From Mariprofundaceae bacterium (lineage in GTDB: Bacteria > Pseudomonadota > Zetaproteobacteria > Mariprofundales > Mariprofundaceae), in the NCBI GenBank assembly GCA_015488125.1, contig WFOJ01000026.1, positions 1 through 26,244 on the forward strand: a stretch of 26,244 nt of DNA, read 5' to 3'. Each line of letters opens with the position of its first letter. Position 1 is the stretch's first letter. The notes beneath the pieces are model-generated. The model did no database searches and was not told the origin of the DNA. It saw only the letters and a program-made list of their open reading frames with translations. Below, piece by piece: positions 7,525 through 15,213 of this stretch. The position numbers and the translations under genes are program-made.

Positions 7525-8805
7525 ATGAAAGTAATGGTGATTGGTAGCGGTGGCCGTGAACACGCCTTGTGCTGGAAGCTGGCACATTCAGCTTCGGTTC
7601 ATGAGGTGGTTTGTGCGCCCGGTAATCCCGGCATTGCCCGGCTGGCACGCTGTGTTGACGTTTCGGTGACGGATATGGATGGCTTGCTGGCACTGGCCAG
7701 CGAAGAGCAACCGGGACTGGTCGTGATCGGCCCGGAAGCCCCGCTGGTCGCGGGTCTGGCGGATCGTCTGCGTGAACGCGGTATCGCCGTTTTCGGCCCC
7801 GGTCAGCAGGCGGCCATGCTCGAAGGCAGTAAAGCCTTTGCCAAGGAAATCATGCAACAGGCTGGCGTGCCGACGGCAGCATTTGAAATTCATCGTGAAC
7901 TGGAAGCAGCCGAAGCGGCGATCCGCCGCATGGGCGCGCCCATTGTGGTCAAGGCTTCCGGCCTGGCGGCAGGCAAAGGCGTGGTAGTCGCCGAAGACGA
8001 AGCAACAGCGCTGACAGCCGTGCGTGAGATGCTCGCTGGCAATCGTTTTGGCGATGCCGGTGCCGAAGTGGTGATTGAAGAATGTCTGCGCGGAGAAGAG
8101 GCTTCGTGTCTGTTTATTGTTTCGGGTGAAACGATTATCCCGCTGGCTTCCAGTCAGGATCACAAGGCCCTGCTGGATGGCGATCAGGGACCAAACACCG
8201 GCGGCATGGGGGCGTATTCGCCAGCACCGTGCGTAACACCGGCCGTGGCCACCCAGGTGTTGGAGCGCATTGCCCGGCCAACGATTGCAGCCTTGCGTCA
8301 ACGCGGCATTGAATTCATCGGCACGCTGTATGCGGGCGTCATGCTGTGCGATGATGGTCCCAAAACACTGGAGTTTAATGTGCGCTTTGGTGATCCTGAA
8401 TGTCAGCCACTGATGATGCGCTTGCGTTCGGATCTGGGCATGTTGCTGTATGACGCAGCCACAGGCAGGCTGAAACCGCAATCCTTGCAATGGTCGGACG
8501 ATGTCGCTTTATGCGTGGTCGTTGCCTCTGAAGGCTACCCGGGTGACTTTGAAAAAGGGCAGCGTATTGGCAATCTTGCCGCCGTTGAAGCGGCGGGCAC
8601 GACGGTCTTTCACGCCGGCACGGTGGTGCGTGATGGTGAACTGCGCAATAACGGCGGACGTGTACTCGGCGTAACGGCCTGCGCGGCAGATGTTGCCAGC
8701 TGTCGGGCAATCGTGTATCAAGCGCTTGACAAGCTGGACTGGCCCGGTGGCTTTTTTCGTCGCGATATTGGTCACCGTGCGGTCAAGACAGGAGTTGAAC
8801 AATGA
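7525..8805 (+). CDS. purD: phosphoribosylamine-glycine ligase
   Basis: A 426-residue protein, the normal PurD length. It catalyses the ATP-dependent joining of glycine to 5-phosphoribosylamine, giving GAR, the second step of purine synthesis, in the cytosol. Diagnostic segments in order: MKVMVIGSGGREHALCWKL at the start, VIGPEAPLVAGLADRL, FGPGQQAAMLEGSKAFAKEIM, the ATP-grasp region PIVVKASGLAAGKGVVVA, SQDHKALLDGDQGPNTGGMGAYSP, and LEFNVRFGDPECQPLMMRL, which holds the metal-binding Glu and Asn. The ATG lies in a fair context after GAGATACAATTCA. The stop overlaps purE as ATGA, so the two enzymes are translationally coupled. Confidence 0.97.
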   Translation: MKVMVIGSGGREHALCWKLAHSASVHEVVCAPGNPGIARLARCVDVSVTDMDGLLALASEEQPGLVVIGPEAPLVAGLADRLRERGIAVFGPGQQAAMLEGSKAFAKEIMQQAGVPTAAFEIHRELEAAEAAIRRMGAPIVVKASGLAAGKGVVVAEDEATALTAVREMLAGNRFGDAGAEVVIEECLRGEEASCLFIVSGETIIPLASSQDHKALLDGDQGPNTGGMGAYSPAPCVTPAVATQVLERIARPTIAALRQRGIEFIGTLYAGVMLCDDGPKTLEFNVRFGDPECQPLMMRLRSDLGMLLYDAATGRLKPQSLQWSDDVALCVVVASEGYPGDFEKGQRIGNLAAVEAAGTTVFHAGTVVRDGELRNNGGRVLGVTACAADVASCRAIVYQALDKLDWPGGFFRRDIGHRAVKTGVEQ

Positions 8806-9263
8806 CGCAGGCGATTGATGTACTGATCCTCATGGGCAGTAAGAGCGACCTTGAAGTCATGAGCAAAGCAGAGCACGAACTGAGCAGCTATGGGATTCGC
8901 TGGCGCACCCTGATTCGTTCTGCTCACCGCATGCCTGAGGCGACGGTGGAGGCCGTGCGCGAAGCGGAGGCTGATGGTTGTCAGGTTTTCATCTGCGCCG
9001 CAGGCATGGCAGCGCATCTTGCCGGTGTTGTGGCATCCAAAACGGTCAAGCCGGTGATCGGCGTGCCCATTGCTTCGGGGGCACTGAATGGTCAGGATGC
9101 CCTGCTTTCGACGGTGATGATGCCGCCGGGGATCCCTGTGGCAACGGTCGCCATTAACGGGGCGAGGAATGCCGCCTTGCTGGCTATCCAGATGCTTGCC
9201 ACGCAACGTCCCGAACTGGCGGAAAAACTGGTGGCTGCCCGTCAGGCACAGGCAGCGATCTGA
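8802..9263 (+). CDS. purE: 5-(carboxyamino)imidazole ribonucleotide mutase (class I PurE)
   Basis: A 153-residue protein with the class I PurE signatures: MGSKSDLEVM (residues 11-20), which binds the phosphate, the catalytic SAHRMPE motif with its His (residues 45-51), and AGMAAHLAGVVASKTVKPVIGVPI. It moves the carboxyl group of N5-CAIR to give CAIR in purine synthesis, as an octamer. Class I enzymes normally need the ligase PurK; no purK is present in this window, so it must be elsewhere. The start overlaps purD by 4 bp and the stop is one base before ftsY. Confidence 0.96.
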   Translation: MTQAIDVLILMGSKSDLEVMSKAEHELSSYGIRWRTLIRSAHRMPEATVEAVREAEADGCQVFICAAGMAAHLAGVVASKTVKPVIGVPIASGALNGQDALLSTVMMPPGIPVATVAINGARNAALLAIQMLATQRPELAEKLVAARQAQAAI

Positions 9264-9264
9264 C

Positions 9265-10185
9265 ATGGCCGGCTTTTTCTCCCGATTAAAAAAGGGGCTT
9301 TCCCGCAGCCGTGAAGGCCTCTCCCAGCTCATTCCGGGAAGAGCCAGACAGCAGCTAAGCGATGCTGATTGGCAGGATATTGAAGATGCCCTGATCATGG
9401 CCGATTGTGGTGCGAATATGGTGGAGGAACTGATCAGCAAGGCACGCCGCAGTCGCAAGCCGGTGCGCGAGGCGCTGCAGGAAGGCATGTTGGCACGACT
9501 TAAGGCTGTGCAAAGCGATAACGCTGAAACTGCGCATCAGCCACTGGTATTGCTGGTCATTGGCGTCAATGGCACGGGCAAGACAACGACGATCGGCAAG
9601 CTGGCCACCATGTATCGCCAACAAGGCAAGCGGGTGCTGGTTGGGGCCGCTGATACATTTCGCGCCGCTGCTGTCGATCAGCTGGCGGCCTGGGTGGAGC
9701 GCGCCGGTGCCGATATGGTACGCCAGCATGAAGGTGCTGATCCTGCTTCGGTCGCGTTTGATACGGTCACACGCGGCTATGCCCGTGCTTATGACGTGAT
9801 TATCGTCGATACTGCCGGTCGTGTACAAAGCGATCACGGCCTGATGAATGAACTGGCCAAGGTTTACCGTGTGATTGGCAAGGCGCACGAAGGCGCACCG
9901 CATGAAATATGGCAGGTTGTTGATGGCGGCACGGGGCAAAATGCCGTGGCTCAGGTGGAGCGTTTCCGCGAAGTGGCGCACACCACCGGCCTGATCGTTA
10001 CCAAGCTGGATGGCACAGCCAAGGGCGGCGTGCTGTTGCAGCTAACCGAGCGTTTTGGTCTGCCGATTCGTTATATTGGAGTTGGTGAGACGCTTGAGGA
10101 TTTGATGCCTTTTGATGCTCAGGCCTTTGTCGAAAGCCTGCTGCCAGCGCTGGATGATGAAGAAGCCAACAACAAGAAGAATTGA
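9265..10185 (+). CDS. ftsY: signal recognition particle receptor FtsY
   Basis: A 306-residue SRP-receptor GTPase that docks ribosome-SRP complexes at the inner membrane. The N domain is at about 20-85 (LSDADWQDIEDALIMADCG). The G domain follows with G1 GVNGTGKTTTIGKLA near residue 98, DTFRAAAVDQL, G3 DTAGR, G4 TKLDGTAKGG, and the closing GVGETLEDLMPFD. The true start is ATG 9265, giving MAGFFSRLKKGLSRS; an in-frame extension upstream only overlaps purE. The long acidic A domain of E. coli FtsY is absent. Instead a short amphipathic basic helix precedes the N domain, as in many bacteria, and could serve for membrane contact. Linkage to purE rather than ftsE-ftsX is less usual. Confidence 0.96.
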   Translation: MAGFFSRLKKGLSRSREGLSQLIPGRARQQLSDADWQDIEDALIMADCGANMVEELISKARRSRKPVREALQEGMLARLKAVQSDNAETAHQPLVLLVIGVNGTGKTTTIGKLATMYRQQGKRVLVGAADTFRAAAVDQLAAWVERAGADMVRQHEGADPASVAFDTVTRGYARAYDVIIVDTAGRVQSDHGLMNELAKVYRVIGKAHEGAPHEIWQVVDGGTGQNAVAQVERFREVAHTTGLIVTKLDGTAKGGVLLQLTERFGLPIRYIGVGETLEDLMPFDAQAFVESLLPALDDEEANNKKN

Positions 10186-10318
10186 AATCGGTAGTTACCG
10201 CGGAATTCTGTAACGAAGGTACAAACTGGCGGTTAGAACATCGAAGCTCACCCCTCACTCTGCCCATTGCCATGATTTTTTTGCCATCGGCGGCATGGTA
10301 AGAAGGAGGAAATAACAC

Positions 10319-10471
10319 TCTGCCGGACTTTGGCAAAACTACTACGAAAAAGCGGGTATTGGCCAAATATTCGCCCTATTTTTGTTAAATAGCGCTGCTA
10401 TTCGCCGCAAACAGGTCGTATATTTGACTCAATCCCGCTATTTCTCGTGACGATTGCCAAAGCCCGACAGA
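10319..10471 (+). repeat. 153-bp palindromic repeat, copy 1
   Basis: An imperfect palindrome centred on position 10395, with 76-nt arms that pair almost to the tips. The outer ends are TCTGCCGGACTTTGGCAA (left) and the reverse complement of TCTGTCGGGCTTTGGCAA (right). Inner pairs include AGCGGGTATTG with CAATCCCGCT, CAAATAT with ATATTTG, and AATAGC/GCTATT around a GCT loop. The right end is followed by CTAG at 10475-10478. It lies between ftsY and the minus-strand lipoprotein gene, whose stop codon starts 10 bp beyond it. No open reading frame lies inside. The architecture suggests an ERIC-like or MITE-like element; transcripts across it would fold into one long hairpin. Confidence 0.88.
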
Positions 10472-10480
10472 CTCCTAGGG

Positions 10481-11212
10481 TTAAAATGCAATATTCGTAG
10501 TGTTTGCGACAAGAGTAAGTTGACTTGTACTCACTGCACCAAAAGCATCTGTAGATTGACTGTTTATTGTAATTTTAACTGGGCCAATACTTGGTACAAT
10601 ATAATCGATTTCGGTAGATACATCCGTACCTCCTGCAGCCAGCTGCACTGTCGCGTCTCTCTGAACTTTATACGTTTCAAATCTTCCCATCCCCGTTGCG
10701 ACAACTACCTTTCCAATAACTGTTATTGTCTCGGTAGTAGCATCACCATTTTGTTGTACGTATGAATTGATCCAACTATCAGGTGAAACAATCGGGCTTC
10801 TTAATGATGTCACAAAACCAGATGAGGGAGATGTAATCCAAAGTGATGTGGAATCACCATAAACGACATAGTTCCCCACAGCATTTTGGCTATAATATGT
10901 TGATCCATTTGAAGAAAAATTCGTTCCATTTGAAAATGTCCCTGTCATTGCAATTGTGTTAACCGATCTTGTTACTCCTGTAGGGTCAAGAGGACTGGCG
11001 TTAGTCGTAATAGAAAATGTGGCGGTACCTGTTAGAGAAAGGGTTGCGCCACTTGTGGTAACGCTTCCCGTCATGCTATATTGAATGTTATCGCCATTAG
11101 TGAAAAATCTTAAATGATTCGTCGCGATAGCTCTTGTGGTGGGATTGACGACTCCGCTACTGCCATCTCCAGCGCATCCATTTAATAATAAAATACCGAG
11201 AATTATTACCAT
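10481..11212 (-). CDS. putative lipoprotein, AT-rich, probably start-frameshifted
   Basis: The open frame from the ATG at 11212 gives 243 residues beginning MVIILGILLLNGCAG, with a lipobox (LLNGC) just after a hydrophobic stretch. The mature part is rich in Ser, Thr, Asn and Gly with few charges, and I recognise no family. The start at 11212 has no ribosome site and gives a signal peptide without positive charge. A much better start lies 14 bp upstream at 11226 (AGGAG, 6-nt spacer, ATG, then six A), but that reads MKKFAW and stops. One more A would give MKKIRMVIILGILLLNGC, a classic lipoprotein signal, in the long frame. G+C in two sampled 60-bp lines is 33% and 38%, well below neighbours, which suggests horizontal acquisition. 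It is the only minus-strand gene besides groES-groEL. Confidence 0.6.
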   Translation of the reverse strand: MVIILGILLLNGCAGDGSSGVVNPTTRAIATNHLRFFTNGDNIQYSMTGSVTTSGATLSLTGTATFSITTNASPLDPTGVTRSVNTIAMTGTFSNGTNFSSNGSTYYSQNAVGNYVVYGDSTSLWITSPSSGFVTSLRSPIVSPDSWINSYVQQNGDATTETITVIGKVVVATGMGRFETYKVQRDATVQLAAGGTDVSTEIDYIVPSIGPVKITINSQSTDAFGAVSTSQLTLVANTTNIAF

Positions 11213-11217
11213 GCGAA

Positions 11218-11237
11218 TTTTTTCATGTGTTTCTCCT
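11218..11237 (-). promoter_or_regulatory. ribosome-binding site, start codon and A6 run of the lipoprotein gene
   Basis: On the minus strand, AGGAG (11237-11233) is followed after 6 nt by ATG (11226-11224) and six A residues (11223-11218). This is the only convincing translation start near the lipoprotein frame, yet it is out of frame with it by one base. The site matters because it decides between a frameshifted gene, slippage in the A run, and a sequencing error. A perfect TTGACA lies on the same strand at 11299-11294, but I see no good -10 box at the right distance. Confidence 0.6.
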
Positions 11238-11378
11238 ACTAAAACTAAAGTTAAGAGAGGCGCACCCCGATAGCTGGCAATGAATATTGTAAGTGTCAAG
11301 TGGTATTTCAACTGGCAACGCAATTTTATAAAAAATTATATTATTGTCGCTCCATGAGTTGCAACTTGACGAGTAACT

Positions 11379-11405
11379 GATCGCCAAAACCCGATAGATT
11401 TCTGG
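11379..11405 (+). repeat. degenerate right-end fragment of the 153-bp repeat
   Basis: This 27-bp stretch matches the right end of the repeat and its flank (GATTGCCAAAGCCCGACAGA, then CTCCTAG) at 21 of 27 positions; five of the six differences are C/T and one is G/A or A/G, that is, all transitions. No matching left arm was found next to it. With copy 1 it brackets the AT-rich lipoprotein region. Confidence 0.45.
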
Positions 11406-11508
11406 TATCACAAATGACATCACAGTACTCTCCCTAAGGTATTTACAATGCTGCACCAGCGCAGTCATTCCCTTGTTTTCTGGCGTGCTTTGACGTTATT
11501 ATTGGCCC

Positions 11509-12330
11509 ATGAACTTTTCTGCTGTTCCCGATTATCACATGCACACACCGCGCTGCAATCACGCTACAGGGACGATGCGTGATTATGTTGATGTTGCCAT
11601 CAAGCGCGGCCTGCGTGAGATCGGCATTTCTGATCACTCTCCTATGCCTGATAATTTTGATGCGGAATGGCGTATGCAACCTGATGAGTTGGAGGATTAC
11701 TGGCAGGAACTTGACGTTGCCTGGCACTACGGAAGAGAACGTGGCCTGAATGTGCGTCGTGCCCTGGAAATTGATTTTCGCAGCGATCAGCCTGACTATA
11801 CCCAATCGTTAATTTCGCGGTATCCGTGGGATTATATTATAGGCTCCATTCACTACCTGGGCGACTGGGGGTTTGATAATCCCGATGCCCAACAGGAATG
11901 GGAACACTGGTCCCTGCAGGATGCCTGGGTCGCGTATTTTGACGCTGTTGCAGCCTCTGCCGAGAGTGGCCTGTTTGATATTATCGCTCATCCTGATTTG
12001 ATGAAAAAATATGGTTACCGGCAACCGGATGACGCACGAGTAAAAGCGGCGGAAATACGCATGCTGACGGCGGTGCGGGATGCTGATTGCTGCCTGGAAA
12101 TCAGCTCGGCCGGCTTGCGCAAACCAGCAGCGGAAATCTACCCCCGGGCGGCCATGATTGAATGCGCAGCGAGTATGGGCATTTCCTTTGCCTATGGTTC
12201 GGATGCGCACGCTCCGGAAGACGTCGCCTACGCGATGCAGGATTGCCTGACTTGCCTGCATCGTTATGGTGTTCATCACGTCGCCTGCTTTGAACAACGG
12301 CAGCGAACCATGATGGATTTTACCCGATGA
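11509..12330 (+). CDS. PHP-domain histidinol-phosphatase-like protein (HisJ type)
   Basis: A 273-residue protein of the PHP metal-dependent phosphoesterase family. The metal-binding motifs occur in order: DYHMHTPRCNHATG (residues 8-21), GISDHSPMP, EIDFR, GSIHYLGDWGFD, DIIAHPDLMKKYGY and YGSDAHAPEDV. The Gly-Ser-Ile-His-Tyr-Leu motif and overall size match HisJ/HisK-type histidinol phosphatases, which convert histidinol phosphate to histidinol. No his gene is nearby, so another phosphoester substrate is possible. The ATG at 11509 has no clear Shine-Dalgarno sequence but gives the expected N-terminus. The stop overlaps the following dehydrogenase gene by 4 bp. Confidence 0.87.
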   Translation: MNFSAVPDYHMHTPRCNHATGTMRDYVDVAIKRGLREIGISDHSPMPDNFDAEWRMQPDELEDYWQELDVAWHYGRERGLNVRRALEIDFRSDQPDYTQSLISRYPWDYIIGSIHYLGDWGFDNPDAQQEWEHWSLQDAWVAYFDAVAASAESGLFDIIAHPDLMKKYGYRQPDDARVKAAEIRMLTAVRDADCCLEISSAGLRKPAAEIYPRAAMIECAASMGISFAYGSDAHAPEDVAYAMQDCLTCLHRYGVHHVACFEQRQRTMMDFTR

Positions 12331-13085
12331 CAGTCAGAAAAAGCGTATTACTGACCGGTGCCAGCGGTGGCTTTGGTATGGCCTTTGCCCAGGTGCTGGA
12401 ACAAGAGGGCTATCGCCTGTTGCTACATGGCCGCAACACATCGCGTTTGCAGCTTACCTTGGGCGTTTTGCAACATCCTGAACGCCATCGTCTGCTAAGT
12501 TGTGAATTATCAGCCCGTAAAGATGTGGATGCCTTGCTCGAAAGCATCGCTGATGAGGATGTGTTCGGACTGGTGAACAACGCAGGCCACGGTATCTGGG
12601 GCAGCTTTGAACAATGCGAGGGCGTTGCTCAGGCAGATGTATTGCGAACAGATCTGATGGCACCTGTCATGATCGCTCACGCCTTATTACCTCGTCTTAA
12701 ACGCGCTGGGGGATTTATGATCAACGTATCATCGCTGGCAGGTGAAGCGCCACTCCCCTATATGAGCACATACGGCGCCGCCAAGGCTGGACTAACCTTC
12801 TGGAGCGAGGCATTGCGGGCTGAATTACGCGGGCAGTTGCGTATTGTCACGCTTGCTCCCGGGCCTTCACCAACAGGCTTTCGCAAAGTTTCCGGTGCGC
12901 CGATGGGCAAGGGAAGTTTTTTCAGTACACCGATTACCACCATTGTTCATGCTGCCATGCGGTGCATGCATCAAGGAGGTGGCTATTGCGTGCCTGGCTG
13001 GCGGCATCGTTTGCTATGGTTGTTGATCACATGTACTCCCCGCCGGCTGATCCTCTTCCTGATGGCACATTATCTCAGGCCCTGA
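12327..13085 (+). CDS. short-chain dehydrogenase/reductase
   Basis: A 252-residue classical SDR with an N-terminal Rossmann fold. TGASGGFG (residues 10-17) binds NAD(P), NNAG follows near residue 86, the catalytic Ser is in INVSSLAG, and YMSTYGAAKAG supplies the Tyr-x3-Lys pair. The C-terminal end (RLLWLLITCTPRRLILFLMAHYL) is hydrophobic and may contact the membrane, as in SDRs that act on lipid-like substrates. It is translationally coupled to the PHP gene (ATGA) and ends one base before the NAD(P)HX-repair gene. The substrate cannot be told from the sequence. Confidence 0.92.
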   Translation: MTVRKSVLLTGASGGFGMAFAQVLEQEGYRLLLHGRNTSRLQLTLGVLQHPERHRLLSCELSARKDVDALLESIADEDVFGLVNNAGHGIWGSFEQCEGVAQADVLRTDLMAPVMIAHALLPRLKRAGGFMINVSSLAGEAPLPYMSTYGAAKAGLTFWSEALRAELRGQLRIVTLAPGPSPTGFRKVSGAPMGKGSFFSTPITTIVHAAMRCMHQGGGYCVPGWRHRLLWLLITCTPRRLILFLMAHYLRP

Positions 13086-13086
13086 T

Positions 13087-14610
13087 ATGCACGAACGCAT
13101 TGTTACCCTGGCTGTCATGAAGGCAGCAGATCGTTATACCATCGAAAAACTGGGGGTGCCATCGCTGTTACTGATGTCACGAGCTGGTTATGCCGTGGCA
13201 GAGGCTGTGCTTTCCCTGTTAACGGTGGCGCCAGAACAGGCACGTGTCGTCATCGTCGCTGGCGGCGGCAACAATGGCGGTGATGGTCTGATGGCAGCCT
13301 CGGTATTGCTGGCACGCGGTGTGCGTGTGCACGTCTTTCTTGCCCATAGCCGTCTCTCTGATGATGCTGCCGCCTGTTGGCGGGCATTGCAGGCACAGCA
13401 AGCTCATCCGGCACTGATATTACGCCAGGTCACTGTTGATGAGGTGGCCAATGAATTGAATCGTTGCGATATGATTGTGGATGCATTATTCGGCACGGGA
13501 CTTTCCCGGCCAGTGGAAGGTGAAAATCAACGCTGGATTCATGCCATCAATTGCAGTCAGACAGATGTGCTGTCAGTGGATATTGCTTCGGGCATTGAAG
13601 GTAACAGCGGTGCCATACTGGGCAGTGCCGTCCAGGCCACGTGGACCCTACCGATTGCCGCTTCACTGACGGGGCAATGGCAGGGCGAAGGTGCCAGATG
13701 CGCCGGTGTGATATTGCCTGCGGCAGATATTGGTATGCCCGAGCAGGCCTTTATGGTTTCAGAAGCAACCGGGGCCTGTTACTTGCTCGACCAACACTGG
13801 CTACGGCAACACACGCCACGCAGCGACAAGATCGCCCACAAGGGCCGCTTCGGTCATGTGTGGATATTTGCAGGCAGCAAGGGTTTTACGGGCGCAGCCA
13901 CGCTGGCTGCCAGTGGCGCGTCAGCGGCGCATGCAGGACTGATCAGCCTGGTGTGCCCTGATGATGTGTACCCCATACTGGCCGCTAATGCCGCGGAACA
14001 CATGGTGCATCCTCAATCTGCCTTGGGAACGATGAATAACTGGCAACAGGCAGACGCATTACTGGCCGGGCCAGGCTGGGGGCGACAACAGCATGCGTTA
14101 TTGGAACAGTTGCTGGCCACGACGCTGCCGTTGCTGCTGGATGCCGATGCCTTGAATATATTGGCTGATAGCAGCTGCCTGCAGCAACAGTTGCGGCAAC
14201 GACGTGCGCCGACGGTGCTGACACCGCATCCAGGAGAAGCAGGGCGCTTACTGACTGTTAGTGCAGCCGATATTCAGACGGATCGCTTTGCCGCTGTGCG
14301 CGAATTGCAGCAACGTTTTAACTGCGTAGTGATACTCAAGGGGTATGCTACGCTGATTGCTGATGGCAAACAGCTATGTCTTTGTCCTTTTGGCTCACCA
14401 CGCCTGGCGCGTGGCGGCTCCGGCGATGTGCTGGCCGGGGTGTGCGCGGCATTGCTGGCCCGCGGTATGAATAGTTGGCAGGCAGCATGCCTGGCTGTAG
14501 GCTGGCATGCCCTTGCCGGCGAACGAAACAACTGGTTTCGTATGGCTGAACTGGTTGACCATATCGCACGGCTTGCGCATGCCACGGATGAAAATACCAA
14601 CACTGCTTAG
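13087..14610 (+). CDS. nnr: bifunctional NAD(P)HX epimerase / ADP-dependent NAD(P)HX dehydratase
   Basis: A 507-residue fusion of the two NAD(P)H-hydrate repair enzymes (E. coli YjeF/Nnr arrangement). It restores damaged hydrated NADH or NADPH. The N-terminal epimerase (about 1-215) has VVIVAGGGNNGGDGL, DALFGTGLSRPVEG and VDIASGIEGNSG. The C-terminal dehydratase (about 225-500) has GHVWIFAGSKGFTGAATLA, LLLDADALNIL, VLTPHPGEAGRLL, VILKGYATLI and the nucleotide-binding and catalytic RLARGGSGDVLAG. The start ATG is one base past the dehydrogenase stop. The TAG stop (14608-14610) lies 4 bp before palindromic repeat copy 2, and the extended terminal repeat may include it. All expected motifs are intact. 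Confidence 0.95.
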   Translation: MHERIVTLAVMKAADRYTIEKLGVPSLLLMSRAGYAVAEAVLSLLTVAPEQARVVIVAGGGNNGGDGLMAASVLLARGVRVHVFLAHSRLSDDAAACWRALQAQQAHPALILRQVTVDEVANELNRCDMIVDALFGTGLSRPVEGENQRWIHAINCSQTDVLSVDIASGIEGNSGAILGSAVQATWTLPIAASLTGQWQGEGARCAGVILPAADIGMPEQAFMVSEATGACYLLDQHWLRQHTPRSDKIAHKGRFGHVWIFAGSKGFTGAATLAASGASAAHAGLISLVCPDDVYPILAANAAEHMVHPQSALGTMNNWQQADALLAGPGWGRQQHALLEQLLATTLPLLLDADALNILADSSCLQQQLRQRRAPTVLTPHPGEAGRLLTVSAADIQTDRFAAVRELQQRFNCVVILKGYATLIADGKQLCLCPFGSPRLARGGSGDVLAGVCAALLARGMNSWQAACLAVGWHALAGERNNWFRMAELVDHIARLAHATDENTNTA

Positions 14611-14614
14611 GAAA

Positions 14615-14767
14615 TCTGTCAGGCTTTGATCAATCTACGACGAAAAAGCGGATATTGGCCAAATATTCGCCCTGTTTTTGTTAAATAGCGCTGCTATTCG
14701 CCGCAAACAGGTCATATATTTGACTCAATCCCGCTATTTCTTGTGACGATTGCCAAAGCCCGACAGA
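14615..14767 (+). repeat. 153-bp palindromic repeat, copy 2
   Basis: It has the same length and symmetry as copy 1, centred on 14691, and differs from it at about 12 of 153 positions, eight of them in the outer 27 bases of the left arm. The left end is TCTGTCAGGCTTTGATCAAT and the right end is the reverse complement of TCTGTCGGGCTTTGGCAA. The flanks TTAG (14607-14610) and CTAG (14771-14774) could be remnants of a 4-bp target duplication (inference). It fills most of the gap between the NAD(P)HX-repair gene and the DUF2782 gene. Confidence 0.9.
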
Positions 14768-14796
14768 CTCCTAGACTTCAGCGCACAGGAGTTACC

Positions 14797-15195
14797 ATGA
14801 TCATCCGGATAACTATTCTTTGCTTGTTGTTGGGCGCAAGTCAGGCTTTGGCCGATGGTGTCCCTCTTCCGCCGACACATAAAACACCACCGGCAAGCGC
14901 CGTGCACCATGCAGACGAAGTAACGACAGAAGACGAAGTCGATCTTCGCAAATCCCTGACTCCTGAGCATATCGACAAGGATGTGGAAATCCGCTCCTAT
15001 ATCCGCAAGCGCGATCAAGCGGAAATTACCGAATATTCACGGCAGGGGCGGGTGTATATGATCAAGGTTGACCCGGCTGGCGATGCACCGCCCTATTACC
15101 TTTATGATGAAGATGGTGATGGCCATTTCCGCAAGCGATTACCAGGGAATTACAAACCGCTTACCCCCCCAACCTGGGAAGTAAAAAAATTCTGA
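14797..15195 (+). CDS. DUF2782 family exported protein
   Basis: A 132-residue protein with a signal peptide (MIIRITILCLLLGASQALA, cleavage near 19). The C-terminal half carries the DUF2782 core: VEIRSYIRKRDQAEITEY, GRVYMIKVDPAGDAPPYYL and YDEDGDGHFRKR. The family is small, periplasmic and of unknown function, and is found mainly in Gammaproteobacteria. ATG 14797 is chosen because ACAGGAG precedes it and it begins the signal peptide; a GTG at 14743 in frame lies inside the repeat and would bury the signal sequence. It is followed after 18 bp by the O-antigen-ligase-like gene, so the two are probably co-transcribed. Confidence 0.87.
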   Translation: MIIRITILCLLLGASQALADGVPLPPTHKTPPASAVHHADEVTTEDEVDLRKSLTPEHIDKDVEIRSYIRKRDQAEITEYSRQGRVYMIKVDPAGDAPPYYLYDEDGDGHFRKRLPGNYKPLTPPTWEVKKF

Positions 15196-15213
15196 GTCTT
15201 CCCTGGAGTAATC

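Noticed and set aside
7588..8490. A 300-codon open frame opposite purD on the minus strand
   Set aside because: It lies fully inside purD, its translation looks like no known protein, and long antisense frames are common opposite G+C-rich genes.
10186..10318. A small gene or RNA between ftsY and repeat copy 1
   Set aside because: There is no frame with a start and ribosome site, and no strong hairpin with a T-run; I see nothing supportable there.
10454..10765. A + strand 103-codon frame across the end of the lipoprotein gene
   Set aside because: It is antisense to the lipoprotein frame, Cys-rich and without a plausible start or family resemblance.
14743..14796. GTG start for the DUF2782 gene inside the repeat
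   Set aside because: It has no ribosome site and would place 18 extra residues before a good signal peptide; ATG 14797 has ACAGGAG upstream.
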